Shown: positions 53,988-63,987, counted from the first letter of the stretch. The stretch is 64,000 bases of DNA from Cupriavidus sp. D39 (GCF_026627925.1 NZ_JAPNLE010000007.1:747556-811555), one strand, 5' to 3'. Made by a program: numbers and translations. Notes: generated from the letters alone by a model not told the origin.

Positions 53988-56183
53988 TCACGGGTGCAGC
54001 CATTCTGCGAGTTTCGACCAGCGACGTTCGGTCTGCTTTCCTTTGATAGCAATCGCCAGGGCACGCTTTTGTCCGACCAATACAACGAGGCGTTTGCCGC
54101 GCGTGATGCCGGTGTAGATCAGATTTCGCTTGAGCATCATATAGTGCTGGGTCGAGATAGGAATCACCACCACCGGATATTCCGATCCCTGGGATTTGTG
54201 GATGGTCGTCGCGTAACACAGCACGAGTTCATCCAGTTCGCCAAACGCGTATGTGACGACGTGATCATCAAAGCTCGCGGTCAATTCCTGCTCATCGGGG
54301 TCGATGTCGGTCACGAACCCGATGTCGCCGTTATAGACATCCTTGTCATAGTTGTTCTCGATCTGCATGACCTTGTCGGCAACACTGAAGCGATAGCCGA
54401 ACTTCTCTATGCTGTGCTCACCCGGCGGGTTCAGCGCTTCCTGCAGCAACTGATTGATGCCGCGAGCACCGGTGAGACTGCGATTCATCGGGCACAGCAC
54501 CTGAATATCGCGTACCGGGTCCAGATGAAATTTTCTGGGTAGCCGGGTCTTGACCAGATCGACGACGGTCTGGGCAATTGCTTCGGGTTCGTCGGCCGGC
54601 ACAAAATAGAAATCCGACTCTTCGCCTTTTTCAGGCAAGGATGGGAACAGCCCTTGATTGATCTGGTGGGCGCTTCGAACGATGCGCGAGGTGGCAGCCT
54701 GCCGGAACACCTCAGTCAAGCGCACGACAGGCACCGCGCCCGCTTCGATCAAATCCGCGAGAACCTGTCCGGGGCCAACCGACGGCAGTTGATCCACGTC
54801 GCCGACGAAGATCATCGCTGTGGTGGACGCCACAGCCTTGAGCAACTGGTTCGCCAACGGCACGTCGACCATCGAGCACTCGTCTGCCACAAGCAGATCA
54901 CAATCCAACGGCGACTCCTCATTGCGCTTGAATTGTCCATTGGCTGGATTGACTTCAAGCAGCCGGTGGATGGTCTTCGCTTCAAGCCCGGTAGATTCCG
55001 ATAACCGCTTGGCCGCCCGTCCAGTAGGCGCGCACAACAGCGCCTTCACCTGCTTTGCACGCAGGATTGTCAAGATCGAATTGACCAGTGTGGTCTTGCC
55101 CACACCGGGACCGCCGGTGATAACCAGCAGCTTTGACGACAAGGCCAGACGGATGGCCTGCTTCTGGCTATCGGCCAAGTCAATTGCGAGCTTCTTCTCA
55201 ACCCACGGGATGGCCTTGTCGGCATCAAACGCGCTCCACGGTGGCGATCCGGACGCCAGGCGTTTGACCTGTGAGACGATGGAGCGCTCGGCGTGGTACA
55301 GCGGCGCCAGGAAGACGCTCGGAACGCCGTCAACGGTATCCGCGATCACGACTTCCTCTGCCAACTCCTGGTCGATCGCATCCTCAATGATGGGTTGCGG
55401 GATTTCGAGCAGTTTCACGGCAAGCGACACGAGCTGGCTCCGCGGCAGGCCACAGTGGCCGTCTCCCGCCGCTTCTGACAACGCGTAGGAGACGCCCGCC
55501 CGCGCCCGCAGCGGCGAGTCACGTGCAATACCGATCTTTTGGGCGATGGTATCGGCCGACAGGAATCCGATACCACGAATGTCACTGGCCAATCGGTAAG
55601 GATTCTCCGTGACGATCGCGATCGCGTCCTGGCCATACGTTTTGAAGATACGCACGGCACGCGATGTGGAGACACCGTTCCCATGCAGAAAGACCATGAT
55701 CTCGCGAATGATCTTCTGATCGGCCCAGCCCGAGGTGATCTTTTTGGCGCGGATCTCCCCAATCCCCTCGACTTCGCGAAGCCGAGCGGGTGTCTGCTCA
55801 ATGATGTCGAACACTGCAGCGCCGAAGGCTTTGACCAGCCGACCGGCATACACCGGACCGATGCCTTTAACCATGCCCGACCCGAGGTAACGTTCGATGC
55901 CGCTCAAGGTGTTCGGTGGTGAAATTTTGACGAATACGGCCTTGAACTGCCTACCGTGCTCGCGATCCGTTACCCACGTACCCGAAGCAGAGGCATACTC
56001 TCCTGGCGCTACGGTTGGGGTATACCCGACCAGGGTAATGAGATCACGCTCGCCTTTGACCTTCAGGCGCAGGACGCAAAAGCCGCTGTCGGCGTTGTGG
56101 AATGTGACGCGTTCGACCAGTCCTGCGAGCCGATCCAGTTCGGACTTCGGTGCGATATTGGGTGAGCTTGCTGGCATGAACAA
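53988..56183 (-). CDS. recD2: RecD2-type SF1B DNA helicase
   Basis: A 5'-3' DNA helicase of 731 residues. N-terminal OB/barrel part (VTFHNADSGFCVLRLKVKGE), then helix-hairpin-helix repeats (GSGMVKGIGPVYAGRLVKAF, REVEGIGEIRAKKITSGW), as in RecD2. The motor has Walker A ITGGPGVGKTTLVNSIL, Walker B DLLVADECSMVDVPLA, motif III FVGDVDQLPSVGPGQVL and the C-terminal ATTIHKSQGSEYPVVVIPIS motif. No RecB or RecC is nearby, consistent with RecD2 rather than RecD. It is divergent from the large SAP-containing protein at 56410, with 226 bp between them. It could act in repair or in a two-gene nucleic-acid system. Confidence 0.93.
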   Translation of the reverse strand: MFMPASSPNIAPKSELDRLAGLVERVTFHNADSGFCVLRLKVKGERDLITLVGYTPTVAPGEYASASGTWVTDREHGRQFKAVFVKISPPNTLSGIERYLGSGMVKGIGPVYAGRLVKAFGAAVFDIIEQTPARLREVEGIGEIRAKKITSGWADQKIIREIMVFLHGNGVSTSRAVRIFKTYGQDAIAIVTENPYRLASDIRGIGFLSADTIAQKIGIARDSPLRARAGVSYALSEAAGDGHCGLPRSQLVSLAVKLLEIPQPIIEDAIDQELAEEVVIADTVDGVPSVFLAPLYHAERSIVSQVKRLASGSPPWSAFDADKAIPWVEKKLAIDLADSQKQAIRLALSSKLLVITGGPGVGKTTLVNSILTILRAKQVKALLCAPTGRAAKRLSESTGLEAKTIHRLLEVNPANGQFKRNEESPLDCDLLVADECSMVDVPLANQLLKAVASTTAMIFVGDVDQLPSVGPGQVLADLIEAGAVPVVRLTEVFRQAATSRIVRSAHQINQGLFPSLPEKGEESDFYFVPADEPEAIAQTVVDLVKTRLPRKFHLDPVRDIQVLCPMNRSLTGARGINQLLQEALNPPGEHSIEKFGYRFSVADKVMQIENNYDKDVYNGDIGFVTDIDPDEQELTASFDDHVVTYAFGELDELVLCYATTIHKSQGSEYPVVVIPISTQHYMMLKRNLIYTGITRGKRLVVLVGQKRALAIAIKGKQTERRWSKLAEWLHP

Positions 56184-56409
56184 ACCGCAGTGTCTTGCTG
56201 CTGAAATGCTGACGGGACTGGCATCCTACCCTGCCACGCGGCGATACTCGCCCATTGCGCGTTTATCTCATTGTCTCAGGCACAGGTCTTCCCCCAAAAT
56301 CCGTGTTCCCCCAAAAATTGGAGCCGCCGCACGCTCCAGAGCTTTGCGCATATGCTAACGCCACGAGTGAACCGGCGATGCGGAAGATAAATTATAGTCA
56401 CACCCCTGG

Positions 56410-58206
56410 ATGTCATTCCCAACTTTTCCCATGAACACGTTGAAGGAAGTGCTTGCTCGTCTCACCAACGACCAATTGAAGTCACTGATGCGTTGGCTCC
56501 CTGACGCTGCCCGCGCCGGGAAGAAGGACGAACTGGTCAGGGAGATCCTGCGAACGCTCTCTGGGGATGGACTGCACGCGCTCTGGGCGCTTCTGGACGA
56601 GACTCAGCGTTTGGCGGTGGCGGAGACCATGTATGCCGCAGACGGCCTCTTTCATGAAACTCGGTTCCGGGCGAAATACGGGCGGCTGCCCGATTTCACG
56701 ATCAAGGAGAATGGCAGCCGCTATTCGCATTATGGACCGCCGACGGCATTGGGCCTTTTCTTGTACCGTGAAGATGGGGGTTACAGTCTGCCCGTCGATC
56801 TATACGAGCGACTAAGGACGTTAGTGCCTCAGCCTGAGCCCATCCGACTGAATACGATCGGTACGCTTCCTGAGATGCTCGGTGAAGATCCGCTGACGGT
56901 GCGAAGCAGCGAGCGCGATGCGATTGTGGATCTGTCGGTTCTGCTGCGGCTAGCGGATCAGGGCAAGATCCAGGTCAGCGACAAGACATCGCACCCCGGC
57001 GCGACGACGCTGCGCCTATTGACGGAGAAGCTGGTCGGTGGCGATTTCTACGCCCACCAGCCCAAGCAAGATCAAAGGGATCAGGACATTGGGCCGCTTA
57101 AGGCGTTCTCGTGGCCGCTGCTGCTTCAGGCCGCCGGACTGGTGCAACGCAACGGTAGCAAACTGGCTTTGAGCACGGCGGGGCTGAAAGCGTTGACTGC
57201 CTCCCCAGCCAGCGTGTTGCGCACAATTTGGAGAAAGTGGCTTAAATCCAGTCAATTCGACGAGTTCAGTCGCATAGACATCATCAAGGGCCAGAAATCG
57301 AAGGGCCGCGTCATGACTGCCGCGGCACCGCGTCGTGCCGTCATCAACGAAATCCTGCAGCGCTGTCCGGTCGGAGCTTGGATCAATGTCGATGATTTTT
57401 CCCGATTCATGCAGGCCACCGGTCACACATTTGACGTTGCGCACGACCCGTGGAAGCTCTACATCGTCGATCAGCAATATGGCAGCCTGGGCTACGACGG
57501 CCACAATGCTTGGGCAATTCTGCAGTTCCGCTATCTGCTCTGTTTCCTGTTCGAATACGCCGCTACCCTAGGCATCATCGACGTCGCTTACATTGCCCCC
57601 AACGAGGCCCGGCAAGACTTTAGCAACGTGTGGGGGACGGACGACCTGGAATTCCTCAGCCGCTACGATGGTCTGATCTATTTCCGCCTGACGCCGCTGG
57701 GTGCGTATTGCCTCGGCATAAGCGAGGACTACACGCCCACTCCGATCCAGCTCAGCGTCAGGCTTTCGGTTTCACCTGGTTTACAAGTGAATGTCGTGGG
57801 AGGCCACCTGTCGGCGGAAGAATCCCTGACACTGGAGACTTGGTCCGTCGAGGAGGCGGGGAAAAGTTGGCGACTCGACCGTCAAAAGGCCCTTGATGCC
57901 ATTGAAAAAGGGCATGACATCACGGAACTTCGCGCGTTTCTTCAGGCTCGGGATGACCAGCCCCTGCCAGAAAAAGTGGAATCCTTCATCAAGACCAGCC
58001 AGAAACAGGGCAAAGCACTGCGAATCATAGGCACCACACTACTGATCGATTGTGAAGATGCGGAAACTGCCGTCATGATTGCCACGCGAAAAGAAACCGC
58101 CGGTTTGTGTCTGCGCGCAGGCGATCGCCAACTGGTAGTCAGGCTGGAGAACGAAGAGAAATTCCGGGCTCTGATTCGCATTCTGGGCTTGGGGATAACT
58201 ACTTAA
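56410..58206 (+). CDS. Large protein with SAP-like N-terminus and helicase-associated (XPB-type) C-terminal domain
   Basis: A 598-residue protein without recognisable Walker motifs. The N-terminus LARLTNDQLKSLMRWLPDAA then GKKDELVREILRTL resembles a SAP DNA-binding motif. The C-terminal part, LQVNVVGGHLSAEESLTLET to EKGHDITELRAFLQARDD, followed by LRIIGTTLLIDCEDAETA, resembles the helicase-associated domain (Helicase_C_3/XPB-Ssl2 type) that usually follows a helicase. Here the motor is absent but a helicase gene (recD2) is divergent next door. The start is 56410 or the ATG at 56431. AT-rich TTATAGT at 56392-56398 may be part of the -10. Function unknown. Confidence 0.7.
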   Translation: MSFPTFPMNTLKEVLARLTNDQLKSLMRWLPDAARAGKKDELVREILRTLSGDGLHALWALLDETQRLAVAETMYAADGLFHETRFRAKYGRLPDFTIKENGSRYSHYGPPTALGLFLYREDGGYSLPVDLYERLRTLVPQPEPIRLNTIGTLPEMLGEDPLTVRSSERDAIVDLSVLLRLADQGKIQVSDKTSHPGATTLRLLTEKLVGGDFYAHQPKQDQRDQDIGPLKAFSWPLLLQAAGLVQRNGSKLALSTAGLKALTASPASVLRTIWRKWLKSSQFDEFSRIDIIKGQKSKGRVMTAAAPRRAVINEILQRCPVGAWINVDDFSRFMQATGHTFDVAHDPWKLYIVDQQYGSLGYDGHNAWAILQFRYLLCFLFEYAATLGIIDVAYIAPNEARQDFSNVWGTDDLEFLSRYDGLIYFRLTPLGAYCLGISEDYTPTPIQLSVRLSVSPGLQVNVVGGHLSAEESLTLETWSVEEAGKSWRLDRQKALDAIEKGHDITELRAFLQARDDQPLPEKVESFIKTSQKQGKALRIIGTTLLIDCEDAETAVMIATRKETAGLCLRAGDRQLVVRLENEEKFRALIRILGLGITT

Positions 58207-58345
58207 GGTCCTCCTCGCACCGCTCTGCAGATTTTTTGACAGCACCAGTAAGGCCGCCGTCTCGGCCAGCGCGGCATTCTTGCGGAGCAGATCGCGCTCG
58301 AGTTCCTTGATATGGCGCCGGTCCTGCTTGCTGATGGTGGTGGAA
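58207..58345 (-). pseudogene. IS3-family OrfA fragment
   Basis: The minus strand reads SKQDRRHIKELERDLLRKNA then ALAETAALLVLSK, the leucine-zipper end of an OrfA like that at 12890. An A6 run sits at the equivalent position just before the expected end of OrfA. Nothing else of the element remains. Confidence 0.6.
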
Positions 58346-58511
58346 TTACAGCAATGGTATCAGGAGCAGGCAGCGCTGCAGCAGATAGCCGACGTAGCCC
58401 CACCCGCGGCGCCATAGGCGGGCGTGGCTAACGAGATACGCCAGCAGGCAACCCCATCCGCTGACGTCGGCAGCGTAAAATGCACCCCTTTTACCCCGCC
58501 AAATACGTATC

Positions 58512-59258
58512 ATGCCGACCTCGCTCTCGGACACCCTCCGAATGATGGCTCCCCTGTCCGACGAGGAACTGGACGAGCTCGACCAGTTCCTCATCTCCGA
58601 TGCGACGTCGGATACCACACTGATGCTCGCGGGGCTAGATGGATATTTGACCGCCACCGCCATAGGGCCGACGACCCTGCTGCCAAGCCAGGTGCTGCCG
58701 GGCATATGGGGGCCGGAAAAGGAAGATGCGCCGCATTTCAAGACGAAGGATCAGGCACAGCGCATCTCTGACTTGATCCTACGGCATTTCAACGGCATCG
58801 TCTGGTCTCTGGAGAACGATCCGGACGTTTTCGAACCGATGTTCGATACCATGACCTGCCCGGACGATACACGAGAGCACATTGACGGTGAATCGTGGGC
58901 ACACGGCTTTATGCAGGGCATTGCGCTGCGCAAACAGGACTGGCAGCAGCTATTCGACGATGCCCGCGGGCAGGAATGGCTGCGCCCGCTGTACTTGCTC
59001 GGCGCGGACGAGGTCACGCCCGAGGAGGAGGCGCTGACTCGCTGGCCGGATCAACGTGAAGAGCTGGCGAAACAGATCCCGACGAGCACTGCCGCCATCT
59101 ATCGCTACTGGCTCCCATACCGGAAGGCCGTTCATGAACGGCAGCTCGCGACCACGATTCAACGCTCGTCGCCGAAAATCGGTCGCAACGACCCGTGCCC
59201 CTGCGGTAGCGGCATGAAGTTCAAAAAGTGTTGCGGGGCCGCGGCGGCGTTACATTGA
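58512..59258 (+). CDS. UPF0149/YecA-family protein with C-terminal SEC-C zinc motif
   Basis: A 248-residue protein. The N-terminal about 190 residues are the UPF0149 (YgfB/YecA) fold: [58 protein letters not shown]. The C-terminus is a SEC-C metal-binding motif [20 protein letters not shown] (CxC, 8 residues, CC). SEC-C motifs bind zinc and sometimes the ribosome or SecB. The gene is complete. Role uncertain. Confidence 0.88.
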   Translation: MPTSLSDTLRMMAPLSDEELDELDQFLISDATSDTTLMLAGLDGYLTATAIGPTTLLPSQVLPGIWGPEKEDAPHFKTKDQAQRISDLILRHFNGIVWSLENDPDVFEPMFDTMTCPDDTREHIDGESWAHGFMQGIALRKQDWQQLFDDARGQEWLRPLYLLGADEVTPEEEALTRWPDQREELAKQIPTSTAAIYRYWLPYRKAVHERQLATTIQRSSPKIGRNDPCPCGSGMKFKKCCGAAAALH

Positions 59259-59306
59259 ACCTCAGGAACGGCGCGCAACACCATCTTGGGGCTGCGCTAG
59301 AAGGGC

Positions 59307-59630
59307 TCATGCATCTGGAATCAGAAACTTGTCGCGATTCTTGCCCAGCCACGCCGGTGCCCGACCACGGCCGGTCCAGGTGACCCCAGTCTTGGGGTCC
59401 ATGTACTTTGGCGGCAGCGAGGTCTTCTCCTTCGCCGCAGCTTTAGGCTTGTCACTAGCCGCCGGGCGTCCACGGCGTCGTTTCGGCGCCAAGTCATCGA
59501 CGGTGAGTTCGTACTCTGCCATCAAAGCCTGGATTTTCTCAATGACGCCGGCGACCTCGCTTTGACGAACCTCGGCGAGCTGGGTTTCCAGCTTTTCCTT
59601 TTCTGCTAGCAATTGTTTGTAGGTAGCCAT
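59307..59630 (-). CDS. H-NS-family nucleoid protein (Bv3F type)
   Basis: A 107-residue xenogeneic silencer-like protein. An N-terminal coiled coil (YKQLLAEKEKLETQLAEVRQ) for dimerisation, a basic linker (PKRRRGRPAASDKPKAAAKE) and the C-terminal DNA-binding motif TWTGRGRAPAWLGKNRDKFL are present. The start at 59630 (MATYKQLL) is chosen since it follows GAGACCGAG; an upstream in-frame ATG adds four residues. Such proteins often accompany horizontally acquired DNA. Confidence 0.93.
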   Translation of the reverse strand: MATYKQLLAEKEKLETQLAEVRQSEVAGVIEKIQALMAEYELTVDDLAPKRRRGRPAASDKPKAAAKEKTSLPPKYMDPKTGVTWTGRGRAPAWLGKNRDKFLIPDA

Positions 59631-59814
59631 CTCGGTCTCCATCTATCAATAACAGTTCGATTATCCTACAGCATTTCGCCATATTTTCACTAACTCTGTG
59701 AATCTAGCCCGCCCGGATGATCTTGGCCGGAACAGAGATAGCTTCTGTGAATACAACCCCCCCGACCTATTCTTCCTCCGTCGGAAAAGGGGCGATAGCA
59801 ACTGAGTGGTGAAT

Positions 59815-60006
59815 TCAATGCGCGTTACCAGTGCAGAATGAGGTAAGCACGAAGAAGTACTCGCCGATGCTTGGCTGCCCCGAGCTGAATTTGCCGAACT
59901 CGAAGCCTACAAGGGCTCCGGCTATGACCGTGGCACCGGGGAGAATTGCCCAATGCCATGCCATGGCTGGCATCCCACAAGCTGAATAAAGCGCGTTCTG
60001 AGACAT
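59815..60006 (-). CDS. Possible small one-helix membrane protein
   Basis: From ATG 60006 (GGGAGGGAG about 5 bp upstream) the minus strand encodes 63 residues, MSQNALYSACGMPAMAWHWA then ILPGATVIAGALVGFEFGKF, a clear hydrophobic helix. No homologue is recognised. The start has a good ribosome-binding sequence, but the length is short. Confidence 0.35.
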   Translation of the reverse strand: MSQNALYSACGMPAMAWHWAILPGATVIAGALVGFEFGKFSSGQPSIGEYFFVLTSFCTGNAH

Positions 60007-60177
60007 CGCAGCTCCCTCCCCTCCCCTTGCCCACCTGGTCTGCCCCCACATTCCACAGCCCCCGCGGATGTCAATCGCCGGAAAGGGCTATCGAGCTCGA
60101 GGCTCTGCCGGCGATTACAATACTGTGGGAGCATAGGGTGTTGCCCAAATGCGCCAAGAATGTGAGTGGAGAAGTCA

Positions 60178-60552
60178 ATGGCGACAGCACGAGCTGGCAC
60201 CAAAGGGGAGGCACTAAGACTCCTGGGGACGGAAGGCGTGACCGTGGTGGAGCTGGACTATGAGGCTGGCTGGCAGGACGCGATTGAACTGGGTCGGCTC
60301 GGCCAGAAGGCAGGGATCCGCGTGGAATATCGCGGACAAGAGAACATCGCAGTCAAATCGCCGGCGGCATTGGTCGCCGGCCTGATGCGGCCAAAAACGA
60401 CCTTCCGGCAGCGAAACCTCTACTGTCAATTTGATCTGTCCGAGCTGCCTGCAGCTGAGTTGGAGAGCCTCGAGGCAAAGGCATCCAAGCTGGGCGACTA
60501 TATTCTCGCCGGGCGCTTGATGCGGGAAGTGGATTCGGTATGGACAGAGTAA
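60178..60552 (+). CDS. Hypothetical protein
   Basis: A 124-residue, mixed alpha-beta protein starting MATARAGTKGEALRLLGTEG. GTGGAGAAG lies 5-12 bp before the ATG at 60178. It contains KSPAALVAGLMRPKTTFRQR and a C-terminal helical segment LPAAELESLEAKASKLGDYI. No family is recognised. It is transcribed toward the next hypothetical gene, 180 bp away. Confidence 0.6.
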   Translation: MATARAGTKGEALRLLGTEGVTVVELDYEAGWQDAIELGRLGQKAGIRVEYRGQENIAVKSPAALVAGLMRPKTTFRQRNLYCQFDLSELPAAELESLEAKASKLGDYILAGRLMREVDSVWTE

Positions 60553-60731
60553 GCACTTCCCCCTGGCCTCCCATTGGCCACTCCAGCGCGTATTCACCCA
60601 TCGGCCGCGCCGGCGAGGTTTCCGCCTGGTCGCCGCCGATGCGGCCACTCCCACCTGCTCCTGAGCAGCCAGATGGATTAGAATCCCTCCTCATGCCTTG
60701 AACGGTCACATTATTCTGGGTGTTGAAGTCG

Positions 60732-61604
60732 ATGCAACTCGATATCTTTGCTCACAGCCGCGACGTGATGCTACGCAATGATGTTGCCGACGCCCTGCAG
60801 CGCCGCGATGCGGTTGCTGCGCGTGGTGCGTTGCAGCTATTGCTCAGCGAGTGTCCTTCCGACGATCTTCTCCCTGCCCTTAGTACGCTGACTCGAGCCC
60901 TCGAGGAACCAAGGCCAGAGCGTTTTAGCGACCACGATGCACTACGACAAGCGCATGGCGAGATCACCTGCGAGGTCATGCCGGCTGCTGCCCGCGTGTT
61001 TGGTGACACTGCCGGCAGTGCATGGCTCGCGCCGTTTTGGCGAGCGCTCGCGCACGCCGCTGAGCACTTGCCGTTGTGCCGCAACGAGCACGATGCCCAT
61101 GCAGCGCCCTTGTGGATCAAGGTCGGGGACTGGGTAGCGGCACAAGAAGCCATCGCCCGTATTGCATCGTGGCGCCGCATTCCCACTACGCTGTGCTGGA
61201 TGGCAGAGGCGCAATATCACCAGCATGGACTGGAAGCCATCTGGCCGCTGTTGGCCGAGCTCGCGTGGCTTTCGGCAAGCCGTCTTGACGGACTGATGCA
61301 CCGCCTAAACGACTCCTGTCTGACTACGCTGCGCAAGACGTTCGACGCTCGCTTCGAGGGAGCTGGTGCCGTCGAGGATCTGGTGTGGTTTCCCGCCTGG
61401 GCCTTGATCGAGAAACCGGGCCTAGCGAACCTGCTGCGTCAGACACAGAAGTCCACTCAAAGCTCGCCTGAGCGTGCGATGCGCTTGCTGCTCGAACTGC
61501 TGAACTTGGAGCGGCACGGTCGCCACCATGAGCTAGTTGAACGGCGCAAGGAATTGCGCGGTTTGCAGCCGGCGCTGTTTGCCGCCTACATGAGCACCCG
61601 ATAG
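60732..61604 (+). CDS. Hypothetical helical protein
   Basis: A 290-residue, mostly helical protein starting MQLDIFAHSRDVMLRNDVAD (an in-frame ATG at 60720 is also possible). The repeated helix pattern (ALQRRDAVAARGALQLLLSE, WIKVGDWVAAQEAIARIASW) resembles TPR-like arrays, but no defined repeat or catalytic motif is seen. The gene is complete. I do not recognise the family. Confidence 0.65.
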   Translation: MQLDIFAHSRDVMLRNDVADALQRRDAVAARGALQLLLSECPSDDLLPALSTLTRALEEPRPERFSDHDALRQAHGEITCEVMPAAARVFGDTAGSAWLAPFWRALAHAAEHLPLCRNEHDAHAAPLWIKVGDWVAAQEAIARIASWRRIPTTLCWMAEAQYHQHGLEAIWPLLAELAWLSASRLDGLMHRLNDSCLTTLRKTFDARFEGAGAVEDLVWFPAWALIEKPGLANLLRQTQKSTQSSPERAMRLLLELLNLERHGRHHELVERRKELRGLQPALFAAYMSTR

Positions 61605-62361
61605 GGTTGTGTCGCAGAAAGGGCGGGTCAGCTGCCGAAGTTGGCAATGGCCGTATTGGTTACGCTGCCCAAGTAAGATTGCTGCGCGTGGCCAGCTAGG
61701 CACGCCACTGCAACGGCTGGAAGCCTACCACCGGGGGCGACCACATTCGAAGCGTGCGTGCGTGCGGTTTCGTGGGTCCCTGGTGCCGGCAATCCCGGGA
61801 AATATACACGTGTGTGAATGCGTCCGCTGTTGCAGATCGTTATTTCGGCTAATGGCGACCTCAAATTCCGCAAATGTGGGTGCCAGCCAGGATAGATGAA
61901 GGAAAAACGCTCTTCTCCTGCCGATGCTCGCGAGTGCTTTCAATGGAGATCTCCCTGGCGCGCAGGTCGTGGCGTGAACGCGGATCGCCAGAATACCCCT
62001 ATTTTTCCGAACTTTCGCGAGGTCATACGCATGGCTCTACCGAACTATCACCCTCCCCGTCCGCCCTGCCCGGCCAGCAATAGAATTTCGCCGACACCGG
62101 CTGGGCGTAGCCCGTGTTAGCCGAATTAATGATCCGCTGCGCCGTATTAGCGGAATCGTTGGACATGGACGGAAAATGGCGTTGCTCTTGCACAACGGCA
62201 AAAATCGCCACTGAACGGCCGTTTCGCAATATAGATCAATGGTTTACAGCCATGTGATTGCTAGCGGATAGAGCGGTCACCGCGAACGGAATTAACGATC
62301 CTCAACACCTGGTGCTCAAGGAAGTCTTCGGAATGGCCGCCGAGCGCCCCCCGTGCCAATA
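61605..62361. other. Non-coding stretch with transposon-end and integrase debris
   Basis: The stretch 61829-61893 partly matches 9893-9953 (CTGTTGCAGATCG and following). At 62306-62348 HLVLKEVFGMAAER copies part of the integrase at 53130. TTAGCCGAATTAAT and GTATTAGCGGAAT (62117-62155) may be more end-type repeats. No gene is seen. Confidence 0.4.
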
Positions 62362-63987
62362 TGACGTGCGTCACCTATCCCTGATAGATTAGTGAGCAAC
62401 GAGGTAGGTATGACCGTCAACAAGCTCATCCAAGGCAACGATGGCCGCCGTCAAGAATGTGTCCGATCCGGGCGCAACGCAAGGAGCCCGTAGGGCGACT
62501 GAAGAGGCGCCCGGATCGGCGACGCTGGCGTCAGCGTCCGGCACCGATTCAGAGGTCGTTGCTCGCGCTCGGCGCAGGCAATTTTCCAACGCCGACAAGC
62601 GCCGCATACTGGAGGCGGCTGACCGCTGCACCAAGCCCGGAGAGATCGGCGCGCTGATGCGCCATGAAGGCGTGTACTCGTCATCCTTGAGCACGTGGCG
62701 GCGCCAGCGCGAGGCTGCCGAACTGGCTGCCCTTGCCCCACAAAAGCGCGGACCCAAATTCGACGAGACTCGGGCCGAGGCGCGGCACATCGCGCAGCTC
62801 ACGCGCGAGCGCGATAATCTCAGGAGGCGACTCGACAAGGCGCTGCTGGTGATCGACGTCCAAAAAACTTGCAGCCTTGCTGGGCAATCCGATCGACGAC
62901 GACACCGACAAGCCGTAATGGCGGCTGTGCAAGAGCTCACTCCGGCCCTGGGCGCGAGCGCGGCCTGCCATGCCCTGGGCGTGCCGCGCGGCACGCCTGC
63001 CCGGCAGCGGGCCCACCTGCGTCGCATGGCCTTCATCGGTCCACTGCCACGGTCCACTGCCCGGCCCCGGCCACCGTTGGCTCTGGATGCCCTGGAAAAC
63101 CAGGTGCTGCTGGACACCCTTAACAGCGAGCGCTTCGCCGACACCGCGCCGGCGGCGCTACACGCCACGTTGCTCGACGAGGGCCGCTACCTGGGCTCGG
63201 TGCGCACCATGTACCGGTTGCTCGCGGCCAATGGCGGCTCGCGCGAGCGACGCAACCAGCTTGTCCATCCGGCCTACGTCAAGCCTGAGTTGCTGGCGCG
63301 CGCGCCTAACCAGGTGTGGTCGTGGGACATCACCAAACTCAAAGGGCCAGCCAGGTGGACGTGCTTCCACCTCTACGTCATCCTGGACATCTTCAGCCGC
63401 CATGTCGTGGGCTGGTTGATCGCCGGGCGCGAGAGCGCGGAGCTCGCTGAACAGCTCATCGCCGACAGCGTGGCACGCCACGATATCGCCCCCGGCGTGC
63501 TCACGCTTCATGCCGATCGCGGTGCCAGCATGCGCTCTAAACCGGTGGCCGCGTTGCTGGTCGACCTGGACATCACCAAAAGCCACAGCCGGCCTCACGT
63601 ATCTGACGATAATCCCTTCTCGGAGTCGCAGTTCAAGACGATGAAGTACCGCCCGGACTTCCCCGCGCGCTTCGGCTGCATTGAGGATGCGCGCGCCCAC
63701 TGCCAGGCATTCTTCGCCTGGTACAACACCGTGCATCGGCACTCGGGCATCGGATTCATGACGCCGCACAGCGTTCATTATGGGCTCGCCCAGGAGTTGC
63801 ACCTCACCCGTCAGGCAGCACTCGACACAGCATTCCGGGCGTCCCCAAACAGATTTAAAGGGCGTCGCCCTGAACCACCGCGGCTGCCCACAGCAGTCTG
63901 GATCAACCCGCCCCCATCGGAGGCCATTACCCCAAACACACCACAGTCCGGCACAGTAAATTCATGAAGCCAGGTGACGCAAAGTCA
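62362..63987 (+). mobile_element. IS3-family insertion sequence, apparently complete
   Basis: The outer sequences are inverted repeats: left TGACGTGCGTCACCT (62362-62376), right AGGTGACGCAAAGTCA (63972-63987), with a shared core TGCGTCACCT. The internal gene covers nearly the whole length. No target duplication is evident, so the exact ends (62362 or 62367, and 63981 or 63987) are uncertain. Confidence 0.75.
62441..63967 (+). CDS. IS3-family transposase, OrfA and OrfB in one frame
   Basis: A 508-residue product. The N-terminal helix-turn-helix (RRRQFSNADKRRILEAADRC) is joined directly to the DDE domain: first Asp in VWSWDITKLKGPARW, second in LTLHADRGASMRSKPVAALL, and Glu in SDDNPFSESQFKTMKYRPDF. 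At about 62861 the run CAAAAAACTT occurs where OrfA would normally end; another frame there reads LAALLGNPIDDDTDKP and stops. Here the two frames are fused, so a full transposase could be made without frameshifting. Confidence 0.85.
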   Translation: MAAVKNVSDPGATQGARRATEEAPGSATLASASGTDSEVVARARRRQFSNADKRRILEAADRCTKPGEIGALMRHEGVYSSSLSTWRRQREAAELAALAPQKRGPKFDETRAEARHIAQLTRERDNLRRRLDKALLVIDVQKTCSLAGQSDRRRHRQAVMAAVQELTPALGASAACHALGVPRGTPARQRAHLRRMAFIGPLPRSTARPRPPLALDALENQVLLDTLNSERFADTAPAALHATLLDEGRYLGSVRTMYRLLAANGGSRERRNQLVHPAYVKPELLARAPNQVWSWDITKLKGPARWTCFHLYVILDIFSRHVVGWLIAGRESAELAEQLIADSVARHDIAPGVLTLHADRGASMRSKPVAALLVDLDITKSHSRPHVSDDNPFSESQFKTMKYRPDFPARFGCIEDARAHCQAFFAWYNTVHRHSGIGFMTPHSVHYGLAQELHLTRQAALDTAFRASPNRFKGRRPEPPRLPTAVWINPPPSEAITPNTPQSGTVNS

